Of a stretch of DNA of 64,000 nucleotides, positions 50,098-60,364 are shown one piece after another. Origin of the DNA: Clostridiales bacterium (GTDB taxonomy: Bacteria; Bacillota; Clostridia; TANB77; CAG-508); NCBI GenBank assembly GCA_019417465.1, contig DXVF01000006.1:52318-116317 (forward strand), given 5' to 3'. A program made the position numbers and the translations under genes. Under the pieces are notes generated by a model. That model did not search any database and was not told the DNA's origin. It saw only the letters and a list, made by a program, of their open reading frames with translations. Each line of letters begins with the position of its first letter. Within the stretch, counting starts at the first letter, position 1.

Positions 50098-50142
50098 GCA
50101 TACAGTTTATTGCCATGCATAGCTTGGCGATTAACCGTATGC
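50098..50142. repeat. 18-bp imperfect dyad at the left end of the second element
   Basis: GCATACAGTTTATTGCCA (50098-50115) and TGGCGATTAACCGTATGC (50125-50142) are inverted with 15 of 18 matches, spaced by 9 bp. It includes the TGCCATGCATAG also found at 63887. It lies between the recombinase stop and the feoB fragment, where an attachment site is expected. Confidence 0.6.
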
Positions 50143-50146
50143 CATT

Positions 50147-51775
50147 TTAGTTTATATACTCTTTGGTTTCGGATTTACCGATAAAGCGAAAATAAATTTT
50201 AATTTTCTGACGTTTGATTTTTTTGTTTCCTGATTTTTCATAATGTCCTTGATATACGTCAATTCGTTCAATCAATTTAAAAAGAAGTTCTGAATTTAAT
50301 TCCTTGATATCTGAATATTCGTTAAGAAGATTAAAGTATTTTTGATACGCTTGTTTTTCAAGGGATTTACTTTGTTGTATCTTTGCATTTTTCTGACATT
50401 GTTTTAGTTTTTCCGAAAGTAATTTGCTTTCATTTTCATATTTTTCAAGAAGCTTATTAAAATTGTCGTTGCTTAGTCGACCGGAAAAATTATCGTCATA
50501 AATTTTCTCAATTTTGCTGTCCGCTTGCTTTATTTTTTTCTGCAATTTTTCAATTTCGTCAACAGTTTTGTTTTGCCTTTGAGCTTTGCTGTTTTCTTTG
50601 AGAACTTCGTTCAAGATTTCCTTTTTGTCCTGTTCGGACAGACTTATTTGTTCTTTCAGCGTATCAAGGACAATTTTATAAAGTACGTCATAATCAATGA
50701 AATGATTAGTACAAGCTTTTGCACCCTTTAATTTATAAGCTCCGCATTCAAGATTGGCTGTAGAGCCTTTTTTTCTTGTACCGACAGAACTCATATTTTT
50801 ACCGCAATCGGCGCATTTTGCAATTCCTGAAAAAATATTTATAAAATTGTTTTTCTTATTGTATGCTCTGTTTTGGGAATATCTCTGCACCGTTTCAAAG
50901 GTTTCCTTGTCAATAATAGGCGCATGAGTGTTTTCTACAACAAACCAATCGTCTTTGGACTTTGCAATTGTAGTTTTAAGTCTGAAAGATACCTTAGTTG
51001 TTTTTCCCTGTGCCATGTGACCTATGTATACTATATTTTTAAGCATTCGGGAAATAGTTCCGGCTCTCCATTCTCCGTCTGTTTTATATTTGTTTATATC
51101 AAGATGATATTTATTACAACGGTATGCAAGCGGAGAAGGAATATTTTTCATATTAAGATGTTTGGCTATATCCGCCGGTTTATGTCCTTTTGAAGCCATG
51201 TAAAAGATTTCTTTTACAATCGGTGCGGTTTCTTCATTAATAAGAAAATGGTTTTTGTTTTCAGTATCTTTGCAATAACCGTAAGGTGCAAAATTACCTA
51301 TGTAATTGCCTTCTTTCATTTTAACGGTAAAAGAAGAACGGATTTTTTTAGAAATGTCACGCGCGTACATTTCATTAATAACATTTTTAAACGGTGCGAT
51401 ATCATTATTGACAGCGTTTTCAGAATCGTAACCGTCATTAATAGCAATATATCTGACTTGTTTCTGCGGAAAATACACTTCCGTATATTGTCCGGCTGTG
51501 ATGTAATCACGTCCTAAACGTGATAAATCCTTTGTGATAACGGTATTGATTTTGTTTTCTTCAATATCGTTAATCATTCGGTTAAAGCTTGGTCTGTCAA
51601 AGTTTGTGCCTGTGTACCCATCGTCAATATATTCGTCATATATAATAAAGTTATTTTCTTTTGCAAAAGCTGTCAGCATTTTTCTTTGAGTTGTTATACT
51701 TGCGCTTTCGTTTTCTCCGTCTTCTCTCGATAATCTCATATATAAGGCTGCTATATAGCGTGGCTGCGGTTTCAT
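50147..51775 (-). CDS. Large serine recombinase
   Basis: 542 aa. Catalytic Ser16 lies in YMRLSREDGENESASI; the resolvase domain continues with YIDDGYTGTNFDRPSF and KDLSRLGRD. The recombinase domain and a zinc ribbon (CADCGKNMSSVG ... CTNHF) follow, then a C-terminal coiled coil (QKKIKQADSKIEKIYDDNFS). It contains no CGG codon. It probably integrates or excises the element, since it lies at its left end. RBS GGAGGTAA. Compared with the recombinase at 12244 it needs no frameshift. Confidence 0.9.
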   Translation of the reverse strand: MKPQPRYIAALYMRLSREDGENESASITTQRKMLTAFAKENNFIIYDEYIDDGYTGTNFDRPSFNRMINDIEENKINTVITKDLSRLGRDYITAGQYTEVYFPQKQVRYIAINDGYDSENAVNNDIAPFKNVINEMYARDISKKIRSSFTVKMKEGNYIGNFAPYGYCKDTENKNHFLINEETAPIVKEIFYMASKGHKPADIAKHLNMKNIPSPLAYRCNKYHLDINKYKTDGEWRAGTISRMLKNIVYIGHMAQGKTTKVSFRLKTTIAKSKDDWFVVENTHAPIIDKETFETVQRYSQNRAYNKKNNFINIFSGIAKCADCGKNMSSVGTRKKGSTANLECGAYKLKGAKACTNHFIDYDVLYKIVLDTLKEQISLSEQDKKEILNEVLKENSKAQRQNKTVDEIEKLQKKIKQADSKIEKIYDDNFSGRLSNDNFNKLLEKYENESKLLSEKLKQCQKNAKIQQSKSLEKQAYQKYFNLLNEYSDIKELNSELLFKLIERIDVYQGHYEKSGNKKIKRQKIKIYFRFIGKSETKEYIN

Positions 51776-51803
51776 ATTTTACCTCCTAAACCCAACCTAT
51801 AAC

Positions 51804-51959
51804 TTATATTATAGGCTCATTATACCATATTTCGGTATCTGTTTCAATATGAGCATTTAACATTAATTCCTTAATTAATTCTTTTATTGGTCTTTCGCTT
51901 TTATATTCTGTTTCCACCAAATAAATATCTTTATTTTCCGTTATGTTGTTTTCATTCAT
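51804..51959 (-). CDS. 51-aa ORF upstream of the serine recombinase
   Basis: Start at ATG 51959 behind GGGGGTG. It is acidic (IYLVETEYKSERPIKELIKE) and ends just before the recombinase RBS. Unrecognised; its position matches the small ORF at 12064 before the other recombinase, so a recombination accessory role is possible. Confidence 0.5.
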   Translation of the reverse strand: MNENNITENKDIYLVETEYKSERPIKELIKELMLNAHIETDTEIWYNEPII

Positions 51960-52056
51960 ATGTAAAGCACCCCCATATATAATATTTATGTTGGAAGCGC
52001 ATTGCTATGTGTAAATAAATCCTTAAATTTGCTAATAGAAAAAGAATTCATAAAAA

Positions 52057-52103
52057 AATACTGTCAAGGGCGCGAAAGCGTGAAATTTACCCTTGACAGT
52101 ATT
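52057..52103. terminator. Hairpin, 14-bp perfect arms
   Basis: AATACTGTCAAGGG (52057-52070) pairs with CCCTTGACAGTATT (52090-52103) with a 19-nt loop that itself contains CGC/GCG pairing. T-rich sequence follows. It separates the integrase from the recombinase genes. Confidence 0.6.
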
Positions 52104-52198
52104 TTATTATGAATTACAATAAGAAAGCAAAATTAAGGAATTATTGTCATATATAAACCATGAATGAATAATATATATTAAGTAAAAACGACAAAAAA

Positions 52199-52225
52199 AC
52201 TCTCAAAGTTTATTACTTTGAGAGT
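52199..52225. repeat. 27-bp palindrome, copy 1 (downstream of integrase)
   Basis: 11-bp arms ACTCTCAAAGT/ACTTTGAGAGT around TTATT, followed by TTTTT. The exact reverse complement of the whole 27 bp occurs at 53565-53591, on the other side of the integrase gene. It can act as a bidirectional terminator. Confidence 0.8.
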
Positions 52226-52286
52226 TTTTACCTTTAAATCACGCAAATACGGAGTTTCTTACTTTTTTTGACCATATTTTTGACCA

Positions 52287-53372
52287 CTAATAGAATACCG
52301 ACATTTTTTCCATGTTCTTTCTTTTATGCTCCTCTGACGGGTGTACATATCTTTCAAGAGTAAATTTTACGCTTGAATGTCCCAGTATTTCGCTGAGACT
52401 TTTTATATCAAAATCTTGCTCTATTGCTCTTGTTGCAAACGTATGTCTTAACGCATGATAATTTATATCTTCTATTCCTGATTCCTTTAAATACGTTTTA
52501 AACATGTCCTGATATACCCTTGGCTCTATAAATTCTACTGTTCCTGTTAATAAATATTTTTCTTTATCCGTCTTATATTTTTTCATTAAATTCACAATAA
52601 ATGACGGTATTGGTATTTCACGTATTGACTTTTGACTTTTTGGGGTATCTATTACTATTTTGGTTTTAGTTATGGCTTTTTCATCAAGATTTTTTATTCT
52701 CTGCATGGTTTTATTTATCCTTAAAGTTTCAGTTTGAAAATTTACGTCTTCCCATTTTAACGCGCATACTTCGCCTATACGAACGCCCATAAACAATGAC
52801 AACAATACCCCTATTTTATTTATATCAAATGTTAGCTGAATATAATTTATAAGCTTGCTGTGTTCGTATTTACTAAGTATAGCCAGTTCTTTGTTTTTGA
52901 CTTTTGGCTGACTTACATTAAAATCAAAGTATTCAATATATTTCCTTGATACTGCAAACTTTATTATCTGCTTTAATAATACGATAATGTCGTGTACTGT
53001 CTTTTCGGACAACTTCACTGCTTTTTCATTTATAAATAATTCGATGGTTTCATTTGTCAGATATCTTGCTTTTCTGTTTTTAAAATATGGAATAATATGA
53101 TTGTTAATTATGCTGTAGTAATTTGTATATGTGGACTGTTTTACTTTTGATTCCTTGTTTTCAAGCCATTCTTTACAAAGATTTTCGATATTAATAATAC
53201 TGCCGTTTACCGTAACCTTCTTGCGTTCTTTTAATTTGGTCTTTACATCTGAATAAGATGTACCGTAAACAGAACGGTAACAGGCTTTACCATTACTATT
53301 GTATTTTTCAATATATCGTCCCTCCCAACGTCCGTCTGTTCTTTTTCTTATATTTTCACCTCGTCTTGCCAT
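52287..53372 (-). CDS. Tyrosine recombinase/integrase
   Basis: 361 aa. An N-terminal arm-binding segment (KRTDGRWEGRYI) and a SAM-like core-binding domain precede the catalytic domain. Catalytic residues sit in GVRIGEVCALKW (Arg), HALRHTFATR (His-x2-Arg), LGHSS (His) and ERYVHP (Tyr). No CGG codon is used. It lies between two inverted 27-bp palindromes. It could drive integration of the whole element or of a nested unit. Start at ATG 53372 behind GGAGGTTTG. Confidence 0.9.
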   Translation of the reverse strand: MARRGENIRKRTDGRWEGRYIEKYNSNGKACYRSVYGTSYSDVKTKLKERKKVTVNGSIINIENLCKEWLENKESKVKQSTYTNYYSIINNHIIPYFKNRKARYLTNETIELFINEKAVKLSEKTVHDIIVLLKQIIKFAVSRKYIEYFDFNVSQPKVKNKELAILSKYEHSKLINYIQLTFDINKIGVLLSLFMGVRIGEVCALKWEDVNFQTETLRINKTMQRIKNLDEKAITKTKIVIDTPKSQKSIREIPIPSFIVNLMKKYKTDKEKYLLTGTVEFIEPRVYQDMFKTYLKESGIEDINYHALRHTFATRAIEQDFDIKSLSEILGHSSVKFTLERYVHPSEEHKRKNMEKMSVFY

Positions 53373-53564
53373 ATATCAAACCTCCGTCGTACCATAATTT
53401 TGACCATAAATAGAATTTTTTCTATTATTTCATATTGTAAATTGTACAAAAATATTGTTGAAAAATTGTAAACTTTGTAGATATTGCAATTTTAACTTAT
53501 ATATTTATTGACATTAATTACAAAAAACAGTATAATTAATCTATAAAAAACAGTCTTATTCGAC

Positions 53565-53591
53565 ACTCTCAAAGTAATAAACTTTGAGAGT
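53565..53591. repeat. 27-bp palindrome, copy 2 (upstream of integrase)
   Basis: ACTCTCAAAGT-AATAA-ACTTTGAGAGT, the exact inverted copy of 52199-52225. It lies between the divergent integrase and subtilase genes. Confidence 0.8.
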
Positions 53592-53663
53592 AAAGACAAA
53601 ATAATTATACATGATTAGTATGTCCTAAAAAATAGGAATTATGCAAATTTAGGGGGAATATTT

Positions 53664-56600
53664 ATGAAAAGTAAAAAAAGGACAATTGGGATTATAATTG
53701 TTGTTATTGTTGTATTATTAGGCTTTGCAAGTTCATTGCTAATCTACAAAAATAAGTTGTCATCTGATAATATAAATAATGATTTAAATAAAGAAAATGT
53801 ATTGAAAAATTATTTCTATGTTACTGAGGAAGAAAATATTGTTTATGACTCAATAAATCATATTAAATATGTAAATAATGAATTAGAAATTGTTGCAGAA
53901 AATGGAACAGATATGAATGATATACATGAATTAGCAAAAAAGTATAATGCGGAAATAGTAGGGGAAATTGAAATTCTAAATACATATCAATTTAAATTTA
54001 ATGAAAATTTCACGCTGAGCCAATTAGAAGAAATAATAACCGACATCAAAGAATCTTCTTTTGTATTAGATGCAAATATAAATTATGTTTGGGATAATTT
54101 TTACAATACTTATGAAATAAACAAAGGTGATATATGGAAAAATGAAACATGGAATGAAGAAATACCAGATGGCAAAAATTGGGGAATAGAAGCTATTCAA
54201 TGTATATCAGCTTGGGGTTTATTAAATAAAGAATCAATTAATCCGGTGCGGATTGGAATAATTGATAATGTGTTTGATGAAAATCATGAAGATTTAGGAT
54301 TTGCGAAAACATATTATAATTGTTCGCAATCAGAACTTCTTAAATATGTTAGTGAAAATGATTCTTATGAGCATGGAACTAATGTAGCAGGAGTTATGGC
54401 TGCTAATTCAAGACTTGATAGTCATGGCTCTGACTTAGGGATTTGTGGTGTTTACCCTTTTGGATATGAAAATCTTTATGGGGTTTCATTTATAGGTGCA
54501 AGCAAGACTAATATAGCAATAGAAAGTTATTTAGTTACTTTGATTGTTGAAAATAATGTAAAAGTAATAAATATATCTTGTTTAGGTAATGTTAATTTAA
54601 CATTTAGGGCAAGCCATTTAAATGAAGATTCAGCCAAAGATGAATTTAAAAAAGCTTCATTACCTATAGAAGAAAAGTTGATAGAACTAATTAGATTAAA
54701 ATATGATTTTTTAATTTGTACATCTGCTGGAAATGAATCCTATGGTTGGTTTAAGGAAAATAAAGATGGTGAATACGAACAAATTAGAGATAAATGGGAC
54801 GTTTTTGGAGCTACAAAAACAGATATAATAGATGCAAAATATGGTCCTTTGTTTGCAACTATAGATAATGAAGAACTAAAAAAAAGAATTGTAGTTGTTG
54901 GTGCAATTGAGCAAGAAAAAAATCATATGCAAATATGCTCATATTCAAATGGTGGAAAAAGAGTTGATATTTATGCCCCAGGAGAAAAAATAACAACAAC
55001 ATCAGTTGATAATAAATACTGTTATTATTTTAAAGGAACATCTGCCGCAGCTCCTTTTGTTTCTGGAACAGCAGCTATGGTATGGTCAGTAAATAATAAT
55101 TTAACTGGAGAGGAAGTAAAAGAAATCTTATGTAATACTGCAAAGTGCCCAGAAAATTCAGGCTCAGAATACTTTAAAATGGTCAATGCAAAATTAGCAG
55201 TTGAAGAAGCAATACGGCGGAAGGATACTTTAGTAGTCCCAATTGAAGACGAAACGCAATTAACTGAATTTGTGGAGATTGAGGAAACAAAAAATTATGA
55301 ATGGTATCTAAACCCTACCATTGAAGCAGAGGATATTATTGTGTCGGACGAATATAGTAATAATACTGATTCAATGATGGACCCTTATGATGAATGTGCT
55401 ATTATTCAGCAAAACGAAAAATATGGTATCATTAAATATGACGGTTTGTACATAGCAGAATCAAAATATAATAAGTATTTTTGCGATGGTGTTTATGAAA
55501 TAAGTGTATTTAATGAATATAGAAATGATGGTGCTGAAAATGTTAATGTTTTTCCAGCGGAAAATAAATTGAGTATTGAAGTAAATTATGAAGGTGGAAG
55601 AGGAAATATTGAATGTAAATATATTTATGATTCAAGTTCAAAACAGATTTACTGTTTAAGTAGCACCTCTTCAACTGCAAAAAAATATACAGAAAACTCA
55701 TGTGTTCTTGTTGAATATTATGATTTCGATATTATTGGCGAATACAATAAAGAATATGACGAATATAAAATAAAAGAACGGTACGAAAAAATTGATTCTT
55801 CAAAACCCAAATATGGAATAGCCAAAGACGGAAAACTGCTTGTTCAATGTGAATATGAAGATGGATGTATGAATTTTTGTAACGGCGTAGTCGCACTAAA
55901 AAAAGATGGAAAATGGGGATATTTCGATGATAATGGAAATCAAATAATTGATTTTATTTGTGAGCCTTTTACATCTAAGATTCTTTATGGTGGTTGGTGG
56001 AAAAATACCAGTGATATTACTGAATATCCTTTCCTTTCCACAAACGGTTATATCCCCGTAAAAATCGACGGTCAATGCGGTTACTATGACACACAAGGAA
56101 ACGAAGTCATCCCTTGCGGAACATTTGAAGAAGTCCGACCTGTACACAATGGACTTGCTTGGGTTAAAAAAGATGGTAAGTGGGGCGTGATTGAGTTAGA
56201 GGATATTGAACAGGAAACAGAATCCACTAATATAGATGAAACGATAGATTATGAAAAAATATATTACGACTTTATTGAGAATGAATTAGTATCTAAGTAT
56301 GGATTGTCAAATTTAAATAGCATTGATTTAGATTACAGTGCTCCACCTAATTATAATGATTGGTATGGTATTATTAGTGGAGAAATTTTTAATATTAACG
56401 GTAATTGCAATTTACTAACAGTAGCATTAAAAGAAATAGATGGTATTCCTCATTTTATTTTAGATTTGTATGGATATAATGAAAAAGTGTATCTAATTGA
56501 TTCTTTTGATAAACAAATGAGTGCAGATACAATTAGATTTAACACTGGTTGGAATGAAGAGTATTTTAGTATAACTTATTGGCATCATTTTAATTATGTT

Positions 56601-57305
56601 TCGTCAAATTATGGTATGTGTAACACTATACTGACTATAGAAAATAATGGATTTAATCCTGTATTTTCATTAAATTATAGTCATTGGATGGGTGGGGGTG
56701 TCTTTATTAACAATTCACTTTCTGAAAAAACATATTTCCAGACCGATGATGGCTCAAGTGATGGATTATCAGAAGGTATTAAATTGATAGAAGGTGATTT
56801 GTCATCAATAGGTATTTCAAATTATGAAATTAATCGTGAAATTGACCCTGAAAGTTTTTCATATAATATAAATTTTACAAAAGAAATTTGTGATTTTAGT
56901 ATATATGAAGAAGATGGCAAACCAAAAGATTATACAGAACTCCGAAGTCATATAACAATTGCAGAAGAAAAACCATCAAATAAACCAACAGAAGGACAGC
57001 CATATAACGCAACTGTATCAGATAATGAAATATTAAGTGCAGTCAACAAGTATCTTGAAGAAAATCAAAATCAACTCGGTGTTTGGCTTAGTGACGGAAA
57101 TCCATATTGTCCAGCTCAATATATGACTTCAACGGAAACGAAATGGTCTTGTCCGATTAATCTAAGTTGGGAAAGCTATTCTCCTAATGAAATAGCTGGC
57201 TCATATCCGTATTTCGCATTTGTTGATAAAGAAACTCTGAAATGCACAATTACAGCTAACTATGATACGGTGGTTGAGTTTGATTTATCTGATTACTTGG
57301 AATAA
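53664..57305 (+). CDS. Subtilisin-like protease with WG repeats
   Basis: 1213 aa, start behind AGGGGGAAT. N-terminal anchor at about 6-27. Catalytic triad: Asp201 in IGIIDNVFD, His237 in YEHGTNVAGV and Ser460 in KGTSAAAPFVSGTA. A pro-region precedes the S8 domain. After it come WG-type repeats (KYGIAKDGKLLVQCEYEDG, KWGYFDDNGNQIIDF, KWGVIELED) and a C-terminal part without clear homology. Four in-frame CGG codons (54249, 55215, 55218, 55779) read sensibly only as Arg, one inside the conserved VRIGIID strand. That contrasts with resident genes and points to transfer from a host with the standard code. Confidence 0.87.
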   Translation: MKSKKRTIGIIIVVIVVLLGFASSLLIYKNKLSSDNINNDLNKENVLKNYFYVTEEENIVYDSINHIKYVNNELEIVAENGTDMNDIHELAKKYNAEIVGEIEILNTYQFKFNENFTLSQLEEIITDIKESSFVLDANINYVWDNFYNTYEINKGDIWKNETWNEEIPDGKNWGIEAIQCISAWGLLNKESINPVRIGIIDNVFDENHEDLGFAKTYYNCSQSELLKYVSENDSYEHGTNVAGVMAANSRLDSHGSDLGICGVYPFGYENLYGVSFIGASKTNIAIESYLVTLIVENNVKVINISCLGNVNLTFRASHLNEDSAKDEFKKASLPIEEKLIELIRLKYDFLICTSAGNESYGWFKENKDGEYEQIRDKWDVFGATKTDIIDAKYGPLFATIDNEELKKRIVVVGAIEQEKNHMQICSYSNGGKRVDIYAPGEKITTTSVDNKYCYYFKGTSAAAPFVSGTAAMVWSVNNNLTGEEVKEILCNTAKCPENSGSEYFKMVNAKLAVEEAIRRKDTLVVPIEDETQLTEFVEIEETKNYEWYLNPTIEAEDIIVSDEYSNNTDSMMDPYDECAIIQQNEKYGIIKYDGLYIAESKYNKYFCDGVYEISVFNEYRNDGAENVNVFPAENKLSIEVNYEGGRGNIECKYIYDSSSKQIYCLSSTSSTAKKYTENSCVLVEYYDFDIIGEYNKEYDEYKIKERYEKIDSSKPKYGIAKDGKLLVQCEYEDGCMNFCNGVVALKKDGKWGYFDDNGNQIIDFICEPFTSKILYGGWWKNTSDITEYPFLSTNGYIPVKIDGQCGYYDTQGNEVIPCGTFEEVRPVHNGLAWVKKDGKWGVIELEDIEQETESTNIDETIDYEKIYYDFIENELVSKYGLSNLNSIDLDYSAPPNYNDWYGIISGEIFNINGNCNLLTVALKEIDGIPHFILDLYGYNEKVYLIDSFDKQMSADTIRFNTGWNEEYFSITYWHHFNYVSSNYGMCNTILTIENNGFNPVFSLNYSHWMGGGVFINNSLSEKTYFQTDDGSSDGLSEGIKLIEGDLSSIGISNYEINREIDPESFSYNINFTKEICDFSIYEEDGKPKDYTELRSHITIAEEKPSNKPTEGQPYNATVSDNEILSAVNKYLEENQNQLGVWLSDGNPYCPAQYMTSTETKWSCPINLSWESYSPNEIAGSYPYFAFVDKETLKCTITANYDTVVEFDLSDYLE

Positions 57306-57376
57306 CTTCAAATTAAAAGAAATGGAACGATATAAAAGTATCGTAACATAAAATAAAATTAAAGGAGTATTTAAAA

Positions 57377-57895
57377 ATGAAAAAACGGTATAATAAGTTT
57401 GTTGCGTATTTACTAATGGACTTTTCAACAGTCGGCATTGGAGGAATATTAGCAGGATTAGTGTTATTAATTATGGGAAAAGCCGAGGGCGCATTTGTAC
57501 TACTTGTAGGAGCAATTTCTCTGATTCCAGCTTTATTACTCACTTTGTACATAAATAGCAGAACGCCAAAAGGTGAGCGTGTAGGTACTTGGTTTCGTGC
57601 ATATTGGCTTGGTTGGAAAATCGCTTGGAAAATTGCATTAAGTTGTACATTGGTTTTAATCCCAGCCATGTTAAAATGGAGTATTCAAGTTTCTGAGAAT
57701 GATTCAATAGAAGAATCAAATCCACATTGGTATGACGAACGAGGTCGTGTACATGATGATAACGGAAATGAATACAAAGTTGGACGGTCAGGGGAATATG
57801 TACAAGATAAAAATGGTGATTGGAAAAGAGTAAGCAGAGATGGAAATAACGACCCGTATATAGTTTCTGATAATGATAAAATCTGGCTAAAGTAA
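57377..57895 (+). CDS. 172-aa membrane protein
   Basis: RBS AAAGGAG. Two or three hydrophobic helices (about 8-33, 40-58 and 77-95) precede a soluble tail with short glycine-bounded repeats (YDERGRVHDDNGNEYKVG, then VQDKNGDWKRVS). Unrecognised. It lies 72 nt after the subtilase and probably belongs with it. CGG is read as Arg at codon 4 (57386) and at 57785, like the other cargo. Confidence 0.65.
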   Translation: MKKRYNKFVAYLLMDFSTVGIGGILAGLVLLIMGKAEGAFVLLVGAISLIPALLLTLYINSRTPKGERVGTWFRAYWLGWKIAWKIALSCTLVLIPAMLKWSIQVSENDSIEESNPHWYDERGRVHDDNGNEYKVGRSGEYVQDKNGDWKRVSRDGNNDPYIVSDNDKIWLK

Positions 57896-57918
57896 CCCCC
57901 AACAAACAAACTATTCTC

Positions 57919-57959
57919 AAAAAGCCCGTTATGTTCTTCCAAAACATAACGGGCTTTTT
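57919..57959. terminator. Strong bidirectional terminator
   Basis: Perfect 17-bp arms AAAAAGCCCGTTATGTT (57919-57935) and its complement (57943-57959), 7-nt loop. Separates the 172-aa gene from the convergent M48 protease. Confidence 0.9.
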
Positions 57960-57993
57960 GGGAACGGAATCCACTAAGGGGTTAAGGAAAACT

Positions 57994-58884
57994 TTACTTC
58001 ACAAGTTCGTCCAGTTCTTCCAGCTTTTTAATTCTAAGGGTAATTCTTGGATGGCTTGCAATCATCTTCTGAATTATCGTACTGTTATCGCCTAAAGAGA
58101 TTTTTTCCAGCAGATACAACGCTTCAATCATATCATCGTCATATCCAAGGGCATAGGAAAACATATCCGCTTTAAACTCATTTTTCCGGCTGTTGATTGA
58201 TAAAATCACTTGCAACCCAAAATTCAATATCCAAATTGAAATTTCAAAGTACAGTTTCAATAAAAACATAAGTACGGAAAGAAAACTGCGTTTTCCGCTA
58301 AATGCACATTGTATCCAATCCAATAATAACAAGAATAACCTTGCAGTCAGAACAAATACGGAAAGTATACCGTTGCCAATCATAGCATACATAGCTGACA
58401 TTGTATCGCCATGTATCAGATGTGCAATTTCATGTCCGATAACTGCTTTCAATTCCTCTTCTGTGAACGTCTGTATTGCGCCTTTGGTAACGGCTATCGT
58501 TCTTCTGCCTAACGCCACAGCGTTTACCGTCATATTATCAATTACACAGATTTCAATTTTTCTTAGTCTTTTGTACTTTTCTTTTGCACGTTCATAGACT
58601 TCGTCAAATAACGGCTGTAAATATTCCGTTTCCCTTTTTGTTTCAAGCGGTCGCACTCTGTTTAGCAACCGCAAAAATTTCTCGCCCAATGAACTGAATC
58701 CAATGATAAGCGATACAGCGTAAACGACAAATACAATCAGAAAGCTTTTTGTCGTACCGCCTAAGAGCAAAGAGGAAATCACATAATAAAATACGGAGCA
58801 TACAAGGTAAATCGGGTTATTTTCCCAAAACAAAAATAGAAAATGTATACTTCTTTCAATATCGTCAATTAGTCTGTCAATCAT
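57994..58884 (-). CDS. HtpX-like M48 membrane metalloprotease
   Basis: 296 aa. Two N-terminal helices (about 28-45 and 47-65), the zinc site HEIAH in VIGHEIAHLIHGD, and further helices. The conserved INSRKNEFKADMFS supplies the third ligand region. Two CGG codons (58671 and 58188) are needed as Arg; the second is the family-conserved Arg of the S-R-x-x-E-x-x-A-D motif. HtpX relatives degrade membrane proteins. Its placement next to the conjugation-type ATPase may be accidental. Confidence 0.85.
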   Translation of the reverse strand: MIDRLIDDIERSIHFLFLFWENNPIYLVCSVFYYVISSLLLGGTTKSFLIVFVVYAVSLIIGFSSLGEKFLRLLNRVRPLETKRETEYLQPLFDEVYERAKEKYKRLRKIEICVIDNMTVNAVALGRRTIAVTKGAIQTFTEEELKAVIGHEIAHLIHGDTMSAMYAMIGNGILSVFVLTARLFLLLLDWIQCAFSGKRSFLSVLMFLLKLYFEISIWILNFGLQVILSINSRKNEFKADMFSYALGYDDDMIEALYLLEKISLGDNSTIIQKMIASHPRITLRIKKLEELDELVK

Positions 58885-58895
58885 GGCAAAGCCCC

Positions 58896-60300
58896 CTAAA
58901 ACGGCTTGTAGATACGCAGTTTACTGTGAAAATACTCATCTCTGGAAAGAAAAATGCCGTTTCCAGTCTGTAACTGCTTAATTTCGTCTGGGTGATACAA
59001 ATATTCTCGTACACGTCTTGCAGATCCAAAACCGGTTTGTGTGGTGTCCAGTCCTTTTTGCTGTAATTGATAAGTCACTTCCATAGTTTGTCTTGTTCCT
59101 AAAATATTCGCCCAGTTTTCAGAATTTACCGCACTGTTCTGACGTAAAACAAGATAATTATTGCAGTTTTCAATAATCTGCTGTGTGAAATCCTCGTCTT
59201 CTGCACTTGCAAGGTCGGAAAGACTTTGCGTAGCCAATACGCAAGTCACATTTGCGCTTCTGGACTTGTTTACAAGGTCAATAAGCGTTTTTGAAGCGTA
59301 TACGTTAATTTCATCGAATAAGAAAAATGTACGGTTTCGACTGTTAAAACGCTGACTAATCGCCTTTTTGCTGTCAATCAAAACCAATCGACCAAATGCC
59401 GGTGACAATTCGGGATAAATCAGCGGATTTAATATAAAAAGAATAATTGCCTTTTCTTTTAAAGCTGTTGCAATGTCAATTCCAGTGTCCGAGAAAATTT
59501 CTCCCAATTCGCTTTCTGCAATCGTTGAAAATCTGGCTATGGAATTTTCAGCGACTTTACCGGAAGTCTTTGCAATTTCCAGATTTTCTAAATGCCTTTC
59601 TTTTGAAATTTGCTTTTCCTTGACCAGTTGTGTTGATAAAAGCGTAAAATTATCAAGCTCCATAAATTTCACAATTGATTGAAACGAAAGCGGTATTTCC
59701 GCTTTGTTCATTAACGAAATCAATCGTTGTAAATAACGCTCCGCATTGACCTTGTAATGCTCCTCCGACCAGTCTGTCATATTAACAAGCATATCTTTTG
59801 CAACAGTGGGAGAAGTATTGTAAAACGGGTTATATGTATCGGATAAAGACGGATTTGTTAAATTAATGCAGTAAATTTTCTTGCGATAATGTTTATTTAA
59901 CTGTGTGAGGATATCTAAAATACTGCCTTTTCCCGTGTCTCCTTTGCCGTCGATAATCAGCATAGGAAAGTCTTTTTTCATACAGTTGCGCATATAATTG
60001 CTGAGTGCAACGGTCTTTCCGCTTCCAGTTGTTCCGCAAATAAAAATATGCTTTGCATTGTCGGGAGAATAAATCGGTTTTCTGCCATTATATCCCAATA
60101 ATGCGGAGTTTGTTTCATTCAGATTTTTCTGTTTCATTTTATGTTTTACCCTCTTAAAATCTCGGCGAAAATTAAACAGCTTTCGCATAAAAACGGTTTG
60201 TCTGCAACCAAGAATAATAATGCAGACCGGAACTGTAAAAATCAGAATTTTTAATATTAACTGATATTTTTGAAGTCCGGTAAAAAATATTATAAATCAT
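58896..60300 (-). CDS. VirD4/TraG-like coupling ATPase, N-terminus read through a CGG +1 shift
   Basis: Hexameric ATPase type that feeds DNA to a secretion channel. The P-loop is ICGTTGSGKTVAL, Walker B is FFLFDEINVY, and the TraG-type C-terminal motif is LATQSLSDL. The main frame has an ATG at 60188 without an RBS. A strong RBS (GGAGGTG) precedes ATG 60300, which reads MIYNIFY and then CGG at 60279-60277. Skipping C gives MIYNIFY-GLQKYQLILKILIFT and a transmembrane helix, as expected at the N-terminus of VirD4-like proteins, in frame with the ATPase. Total 467 aa. Otherwise the gene lacks a CGG codon. Confidence 0.75.
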
Positions 60301-60364
60301 AGCTTGTCACCTCCAATACAACTATATTTGACAAATAGTGTATTTATGTTAGCGGACAAGCCAA

